The position numbers and the translations under genes were made by a program. 64,000 bases of DNA, from contig JAVBMT010000010.1 of assembly GCA_031552195.1 (NCBI GenBank), positions 1 through 64,000 of the forward strand. The letters are read 5' to 3'. The notes under the pieces are model-generated. The model saw only the letters and a program-made list of their open reading frames with translations. It had not been told where the DNA came from and made no database searches. Below are positions 59,557 through 64,000 of the stretch, piece after piece. Origin of the DNA: JAVBMP01 sp031552195. GTDB taxonomy: Bacteria; Desulfobacterota; Desulfovibrionia; Desulfovibrionales; Desulfovibrionaceae. The number at the start of each line of letters is the position of its first letter. The stretch's first letter is position 1.

Positions 59557-59817
59557 ATGGGCTCCAACCTTACTAAAATTTTGCACTCTCTGGTGATGGA
59601 GAGCGAGATTCCTGCGAAGACCATCGCAAAAGAAATAGGCAAGCCTTATTCCACGCTGCTGCGTGAAATAAATCCCTATGACACCGGGGCGAAAATTGGC
59701 GTGGAAACGCTGCTGCAGATAATGAAACTGACCAACAACCTGAGCCCGCTGGAATACATGGCCGCCCAAATGGGATGTTCCCTGGCGCCTGAAGGTTCCG
59801 CCGGCCAGGAGGAGTGA
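59557..59817 (+). CDS. Phage CII-like helix-turn-helix regulator (orphan)
   Basis: 86 residues from the ATG at 59557, preceded by GAGGAAGG. An HTH is predicted in IPAKTIAKEIGKPYSTLLRE, followed by the family-typical NPYDTGAKIGVETLLQIMKLTNNLSPLEYMAA. This resembles the phage regulatory CII/CP76-type proteins common in Desulfovibrio chromosomes. No other phage gene is adjacent. It stands alone, with a strong terminator about 150 bases later, before the transporter genes. Target unknown. Confidence 0.65.
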   Translation: MGSNLTKILHSLVMESEIPAKTIAKEIGKPYSTLLREINPYDTGAKIGVETLLQIMKLTNNLSPLEYMAAQMGCSLAPEGSAGQEE

Positions 59818-60133
59818 AACGGTCAGGATTCATGTCATGAAGCGCATTTTTTAGCCATGGCCGCTTCAGGCCAGCCGCGTTTTTCCGCCGCGCGTATCGC
59901 GCCGGTTAGCGAGTTTCGCCTTTCGCTCCGTATTGCGCCCGGCACCCTAGCGCTTTTTTCAGCAATTCCGGATAACCGGGCGCACTCTTTTGACCAGTGA
60001 AAGAGTGCGCCCGGTTATCCTTTTTTCTTTCCCTTGACAATATTTTATATCTGACGGAAAAAAAAGCACGACTTTCAACAAGGGCGGGCCGCCGCGCGCG
60101 GGCCGGACCACAACAACCCGGAGAGGAGCTTAC
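59818..60133. other. Leader region of the ABC transporter operon
   Basis: 316 bases containing the hairpin terminator at 59970-60033 and then TTGACA (60034-60039) without a -10 at normal spacing. The transporter promoter may overlap the terminator T run (TATTTT near 60042). No small gene is supported. Confidence 0.45.
59970..60033 (+). terminator. Strong terminator/attenuator upstream of the ABC transporter
   Basis: A perfect 21-bp stem (59970-59990 with 60000-60020) with a 9-base loop, followed by TTTTTTCTTTCCC. It ends the CII-like gene transcript or attenuates readthrough into the transporter operon. Confidence 0.88.
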
Positions 60134-60877
60134 ATGCTTAAAAAATCTCTTTTCTTTGCCGCGTTAATGGTTTTCAGCGTCAGTTCGGCCTTTGCCGCTC
60201 CCAAAAAGCTCGTCGTAGCCCATGACGCCACCTGGCCGCCCATGGAATATATCGACGCGAACAAGCAAATCGTGGGATACTCCGTGGATTACATCGACGC
60301 CCTCGCCAAAGAGCTCGGCGTTGAAGTTGAACATAAAAACGTCTCCTGGGACGGCATTTTCGCCGGGCTTGACGCCAAAAGATACGACGTTATCGCTTCT
60401 TCGGTGACCATTACGGACGAACGCAAGAAAAACATGACCTTCACGGAACCCTATTATGAAGTGAAGCAGGCGGTTCTGGTGCCCAAAGATTCTCCGATCA
60501 AGGGCTATGCCGACCTTTCCGGCAAGACGCTCGGCGCGCAGATGGGCACAACCGGCTTCTTCGCGGTGAAACGCGTTGAAAAAGCCAACGGCAAGCCTTT
60601 TGACGACATCACCCTGGCGGTTGAAGATCTCTACAACGGCCGCCTCGACGGCGTTGTCTGTGACGAGCCGGTGGCCGCCGATTTTGCGACCAACAAAGAA
60701 CCTTACTCCACCAAGTTCAAGGTGGCCTTCATAATTGATAGCGCGGAAAAAGAATATTACGGCTTTGTTGTGGCCAAGGAAAACACCGAGCTGTGCGAGT
60801 TCCTGAACAAGGGCATCAAGCAGGTCAAGGAAAAAGGCATTGAGGCGCAACTGCGCAAGAAGTGGTTCGGCAACTGA
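60134..60877 (+). CDS. Polar amino-acid ABC transporter substrate-binding protein
   Basis: 247 residues. A signal peptide (MLKKSLFFAALMVFSVSSAFA, cleavage after AFA) precedes a family 3 solute-binding domain: LVVAHDATWPPMEYIDANKQ, VGYSVDYIDALAKELG, SSVTITDERKKNMTFTEPYYE and LYNGRLDGVVCDEPVAADFA. It is a periplasmic receptor of the His/Gln/Arg family; the exact ligand cannot be read by eye. GGAGAGGAG precedes the ATG. First gene of a three-gene operon. Confidence 0.93.
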   Translation: MLKKSLFFAALMVFSVSSAFAAPKKLVVAHDATWPPMEYIDANKQIVGYSVDYIDALAKELGVEVEHKNVSWDGIFAGLDAKRYDVIASSVTITDERKKNMTFTEPYYEVKQAVLVPKDSPIKGYADLSGKTLGAQMGTTGFFAVKRVEKANGKPFDDITLAVEDLYNGRLDGVVCDEPVAADFATNKEPYSTKFKVAFIIDSAEKEYYGFVVAKENTELCEFLNKGIKQVKEKGIEAQLRKKWFGN

Positions 60878-61006
60878 TAACCGTCTCGCATAATCGCTGA
60901 AGGCTCCGGCGCTGAACGCCGGAGCCGGATGAAAACCTCGCGCCGGCCGTTCGGCCGGGGCCTGTCTTTATTTGCGGCGGACGGAAAAATTTTTTCGCGG
61001 GGCGGA

Positions 61007-61798
61007 ATGAACCAGAAAATAGAGATACCCAAAATAGAGATATCGGATGGGGCGTCAATTCCAGACGCCAGCGACACAAGGCTTATAACGGCATGGTCTG
61101 TGGCTTTTTGGGGCGCGGTGACGCTTCTGCTCTCCCTCTGCGTGATTTTCCCCGACCCTTACTGGAATATCGTGCTGTTCCTGCCGGACGGAATAGCCAT
61201 GACTTTTATCATGACCATTCTCGGCATTTTAGGTGCTATTCCCATAGGGTTGCTCGTCGGCCTGGGGCGTATTTCGCGCAATCGCTTCATAAACCTGGTG
61301 GCGTCCACCTATGTGGAGATAATACGCGGCATTCCTCTGCTGGTGCAGCTGTGCTTCATTTATTACGGCATAGGCAGGCTTATTCTCCTTCCGGGCATTC
61401 TGGCCGGAACCCTGGCCATATCCATCTGTTACGGCGCATACATGGGCGAGATTTTCCGCGCGGGCATAAGCGCCATTCCGCACGGGCAGACGGAAGCGTC
61501 GCGCTCGCTCGGCTTCAATCGAATGCAGACCATGCGGCTGATTATCCTGCCTCAGGCCTGGCGCACTATTTTGCCGCCGGTCGGCAACGAATTTATCGCC
61601 CTGCTCAAAGACACCTCCCTTATTTCCATTATGGCGATGACCAACATCTTGCAGCGCGGGCGCGAATTCATCTCGACCAACCGCGCCCCTTTCGAGACTT
61701 ATACCGTTGTCGCCCTGGTTTACCTTATCATCACCCTGATGCTTTCCAAGGGCGTGAGCATCATGGAAGCAAGGATCAATTACTATGACCGTAAATAA
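61007..61798 (+). CDS. Polar amino-acid ABC transporter permease
   Basis: 263 residues from the ATG at 61007 (MNQKIEIPKIEISDG). An earlier ATG at 60929 is equally well placed for a ribosome-binding site, so the start is uncertain. About five membrane segments; the HisMQ-type EAA loop is in ISAIPHGQTEASRSLGFNRM, and STYVEIIRGIPLLVQL is conserved. Only one permease gene is present, so it probably forms a homodimer. It overlaps the ATPase gene by 14 bases. Confidence 0.92.
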   Translation: MNQKIEIPKIEISDGASIPDASDTRLITAWSVAFWGAVTLLLSLCVIFPDPYWNIVLFLPDGIAMTFIMTILGILGAIPIGLLVGLGRISRNRFINLVASTYVEIIRGIPLLVQLCFIYYGIGRLILLPGILAGTLAISICYGAYMGEIFRAGISAIPHGQTEASRSLGFNRMQTMRLIILPQAWRTILPPVGNEFIALLKDTSLISIMAMTNILQRGREFISTNRAPFETYTVVALVYLIITLMLSKGVSIMEARINYYDRK

Positions 61799-62528
61799 CG
61801 AGCCGATTATAAGCATAAGCCATGTCTATAAATTTTTTGGCGAGCTTATGGCCCTTAATGACGTTTGCCTGGATATTCAGCCGGGCGAAAAGGTCGTAGT
61901 GATCGGGCCTTCCGGGTCCGGCAAGAGCACCATGCTTCGTTCCATCAACCGCCTTGAAACCATCAACAGGGGCCAGATCAAGGTTAACGGGGTGGATATA
62001 AACGACCCGGCCCACGATATTAACAAGATACGCCAGGACCTGGGCATGGTTTTCCAGAGTTTCAACCTGTTTCCGCACAAAACCGTGCTGGAAAACCTCA
62101 CTCTGGCCCCGATAAAACTGCGCGGCCTGAGTAAAGACGAGGCGGAAACCCGCGCCCTTGAACTCTTGAAAAAGGTTGACATAAGCGACAAGGCCAATTC
62201 CTACCCGGCTATGCTGTCAGGCGGCCAGCAACAACGCGTGGCCATAGCCCGCGCCCTGGCCATGAACCCGAAAATCATGCTGTTCGATGAGCCGACCTCC
62301 GCCCTTGACCCCGAAATGACCGGCGAGGTGCTTGACGTCATGGTCAACCTGGCCCGCGAAGGCATGACCATGGTGGTTGTCACCCATGAAATGGGTTTCG
62401 CGCGCGAGGTGGCTGACCGTATTATTTTTATGGATAAAGGGGAAATTCTGGAAGAGGGCGGCCCCCTGCATTTTTTTGAAAACCCGGAACATCCGCGCCT
62501 GAAGCGTTTTTTGAACCAGATTTTGTAA
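61785..62528 (+). CDS. Polar amino-acid ABC transporter ATPase (GlnQ-like)
   Basis: 247 residues. Walker A GPSGSGKST (about 41-49), Q-loop MVFQSFNLFPH, signature LSGGQQQR (about 144-151), Walker B IMLFDEP (about 164-170), D-loop SALDP and H-loop VVVTHEMGFA. It powers uptake through the permease and binding protein encoded just upstream. A typical full-length member of the GlnQ/HisP class. Confidence 0.95.
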   Translation: MTVNNEPIISISHVYKFFGELMALNDVCLDIQPGEKVVVIGPSGSGKSTMLRSINRLETINRGQIKVNGVDINDPAHDINKIRQDLGMVFQSFNLFPHKTVLENLTLAPIKLRGLSKDEAETRALELLKKVDISDKANSYPAMLSGGQQQRVAIARALAMNPKIMLFDEPTSALDPEMTGEVLDVMVNLAREGMTMVVVTHEMGFAREVADRIIFMDKGEILEEGGPLHFFENPEHPRLKRFLNQIL

Positions 62529-62544
62529 AATAGGCATAAACTGC

Positions 62545-62573
62545 TTGACCGGTTTTAGTCTTTACGCTAAAAA
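62545..62573 (+). promoter_or_regulatory. Promoter of tRNA-Val
   Basis: TTGACC (62545-62550), a 17-base spacer and TAAAAA (62568-62573), 27 bases before the tRNA. Confidence 0.55.
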
Positions 62574-62599
62574 GTTTTCTTGCCTTAGCGCAAAAGTGT

Positions 62600-62674
62600 A
62601 GGCGCGTAGCTCAGGGGTAGAGCACTTCCTTGACATGGAAGGGGCCAACAGTTCAAAGCTGTTCGTGCCTACCA
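62600..62674 (+). tRNA. tRNA-Val (anticodon GAC)
   Basis: 75 bases with encoded CCA. Acceptor AGGCGCG pairs with CGTGCCT (one G-U), the D arm is GCTC/GAGC, the anticodon stem CTTCC/GGAAG encloses TTGACAT (anticodon GAC), the T arm is AACAG-TTCAAAG-CTGTT, then discriminator A and CCA. All tRNA features are present; it reads GUC and GUU. Confidence 0.96.
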
Positions 62675-62683
62675 ATTTTTATC

Positions 62684-62720
62684 AGAAAAAGAGGGGAGGA
62701 TTTACCTCCCCTCTTTTTCT
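62684..62720. terminator. Terminator after tRNA-Val
   Basis: A perfect 16-bp stem (62684-62699 with 62705-62720) and 5-base loop; the right arm ends in a T-rich run. Confidence 0.88.
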
Positions 62721-62751
62721 GCATTGCTTTTTTTAATTGGAGAGTCAAAAA

Positions 62752-64000
62752 GTGAAACTGATCATTGAAGGGGCCGAATACGAGGCCGCTCCCGGGCAAT
62801 GTTGCGCGGACCTGTTCAAGGCCGCCCTTTCCGGCAAACGTTTCAAGAACACGGTTGCTGCCGCTTGCGGCGGCACTATTTTTGATCTTTCCACTCCGGT
62901 CGAGGCCTTGCCGCCCGCCTGCCCCGAATTGCGGCCGGTAACGCCTGACGAGGCGGCCGGGCTTGATCTTTTGCGGCATAGCGCGGCCCACGTCATGGCC
63001 GCAGCGGTGAAAACGCTTTTTCCCGGCGTAAAGGTCACTATCGGGCCTTCAATAGAAAACGGATTTTATTACGATTTTGACAACAGCCGCCCCTTCACGC
63101 CGGAAGATTTCGCCGCGATTGAAGCGGAAATGCGCAAAATATCCGGACAAGCCATGCCCTTTGTGCGGCGGGAAGTTTCCCGCGAGGAGGCCGTTGCCTT
63201 TTTTGAAGCCCAGGGGGAAAATTACAAGGTCGAGATTATAAAGGACCTGAACGAACCTGTTGTTTCGCTTTACGAGCTGGGCGGCTTTACAGACCTTTGC
63301 CGAGGCCCGCATTTGCCGCATAGCGGTTTTGTAAAGGCTTTCAAGTTGCTCTCCGTTGCCGGGGCCTATTGGCGCGGCGATGAAAAAAACCGCATGCTTA
63401 CGCGAATTTACGCCACCGCCTTCCCGGACGAAGCCGCCCTTAAGGATTACCTGCACAGGCTGGAGGAAGCGAAAAAGCGCGATCACCGCAAACTCGGCAA
63501 AGAGCTTGACCTGTTCGCCTTCCATGAAGACGTCGCCCCTGGCATGGTCTTCTGGCACCCCAAGGGAATGATGCTGCGCACCATTCTTGAAGACTTCCTC
63601 AAGCGTGAGCACCTCAAGCGCGGCTACCAGCTGGTGCAGGGACCGCAAATTTTGCGCCGCGAGCTTTGGATGAAATCCGGCCACTACGACAACTACCGTG
63701 AAAACATGTACTTCACGGACATAGAAGGCGACGTGCACGGGGTAAAACCCATGAACTGCGTTGGACATATGCTGATTTACGGCAGCAGCCTGCACAGCTA
63801 CCGCGACCTGCCGGTGCGCATGGCCGAACTCGGCGTCGTGCACCGCCACGAAATGAGCGGGGCCTTGCACGGCCTGTTCAGGGTGCGCCAGTTCATGCAG
63901 GACGACGCCCATATCATTTGCACCCCTGAACAGCTTGAAGATGAAATCCTCGCGGTTATCACCCTGGTGCGCGATCTTTTCGGGCTGTTCGGCTTTGAAT
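62752..64000 (+). CDS. thrS: Threonyl-tRNA synthetase, 5' part (cut by the window end)
   Basis: 416 codons are present. The start is GTG at 62752 with GGAGAG about eight bases upstream; the reading frame is open to the window end. An N-terminal TGS domain (VKLIIEGAEYEA, about 1-60) leads into the editing domain with LRHSAAHVMAAAVKTLFPG and DLCRGPHLPHSG, and then the class II catalytic core with WHPKGMMLRTILEDFL and the zinc-site Cys in KPMNCVGHMLIYG. RHEMSGALHGLFRVRQFMQDDAH is motif 2. It charges tRNAThr. It follows tRNA-Val and its terminator. Confidence 0.96.
   Translation, partial: MKLIIEGAEYEAAPGQCCADLFKAALSGKRFKNTVAAACGGTIFDLSTPVEALPPACPELRPVTPDEAAGLDLLRHSAAHVMAAAVKTLFPGVKVTIGPSIENGFYYDFDNSRPFTPEDFAAIEAEMRKISGQAMPFVRREVSREEAVAFFEAQGENYKVEIIKDLNEPVVSLYELGGFTDLCRGPHLPHSGFVKAFKLLSVAGAYWRGDEKNRMLTRIYATAFPDEAALKDYLHRLEEAKKRDHRKLGKELDLFAFHEDVAPGMVFWHPKGMMLRTILEDFLKREHLKRGYQLVQGPQILRRELWMKSGHYDNYRENMYFTDIEGDVHGVKPMNCVGHMLIYGSSLHSYRDLPVRMAELGVVHRHEMSGALHGLFRVRQFMQDDAHIICTPEQLEDEILAVITLVRDLFGLFGFE

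Noticed and set aside
60034..60063. TTGACA as -35 of the ABC transporter promoter
   Set aside because: No -10-like hexamer lies 16-18 bases downstream, so the promoter is left unassigned.
1..64000. CRISPR arrays, rRNA genes, insertion sequences, integrases or toxin-antitoxin pairs
   Set aside because: Looked for on both strands; no regularly spaced repeats, rRNA segments, transposase motifs or paired small antitoxin/toxin genes were seen.

Overview
The window reads as chromosomal DNA of a Gram-negative, motile, sulfate-reducing-type bacterium of the Desulfovibrionaceae (formerly Deltaproteobacteria). The taxon is inferred from gene content and gene order. Supporting genes are hemL next to an AhbA/AhbB-type siroheme decarboxylase (the siroheme route to heme), a Desulfovibrio-type bacterioferritin, the rpoN-hpf-ptsN-rapZ-PTS block, a cheB-HEAT-cheR-parA-cheW-cheY-cheA block, LPS heptose genes, fliM and RpoN. 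Coding density is high, most genes lie in tight same-strand runs, and base composition looks like mid-50s percent GC by eye (not computed).

Layout. 1-9.3 kb (minus): rplU-rpmA-obg, a two-domain methyltransferase fusion, proB-qmcA-nfeD and the first codons of a flavoprotein gene that is broken at the window edge; gatB, a 58-residue membrane protein and an AMIN-domain protein lie upstream. 9.8-17 kb: catalase, fliM behind a clear sigma-54 promoter, rarD, the groES-groL operon and bacterioferritin. 17-22 kb (minus): an NADP-type secondary alcohol dehydrogenase and a three-gene set (small glycine-rich membrane protein, P1B-type metal ATPase, HMA-like protein) that I interpret as a ferrosome (fez-like) iron-organelle locus. 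22-24.7 kb: two full-length podophage-type structural genes with no other phage genes. 25-31 kb: dsbD, hemL, ahbA, and two exported proteins. 31-38 kb: a hybrid kinase, mannose-type PTS IIC/IIB/IIA without IID, rapZ, ptsN, hpf, rpoN. 38.5-40 kb: gmhB-waaF. 40-49.6 kb: chemotaxis operon. 49.8-59 kb (minus): yicC, a RemA-type regulator, gmk, pyrF, TPR, HDOD, recJ, zinc-ribbon/Yip1, miaB. 59.5-64 kb: an orphan CII-like regulator, a polar amino-acid ABC transporter, tRNA-Val(GAC), and the 5' part of thrS.

How it fits together. RpoN, HPF, PtsN, RapZ and the PTS proteins form a nitrogen/carbon phosphorelay block, and one RpoN target (fliM) is visible in the same window. Catalase, bacterioferritin and the ferrosome-like locus together point to tight iron and peroxide management in an anaerobe that meets oxygen. 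The chemotaxis operon adds a ParA ATPase and a HEAT-repeat scaffold, suggesting an array whose cell position is actively controlled.

The least ordinary content is the ferrosome-like locus; a family of three dispersed intergenic hairpin elements; the Methyltransf_22/FkbM-like plus DUF268 fusion inserted between obg and proB; the isolated phage gene pair; a run of five hairpins in a 250-base gap; and the interrupted flavoprotein start at the window edge.
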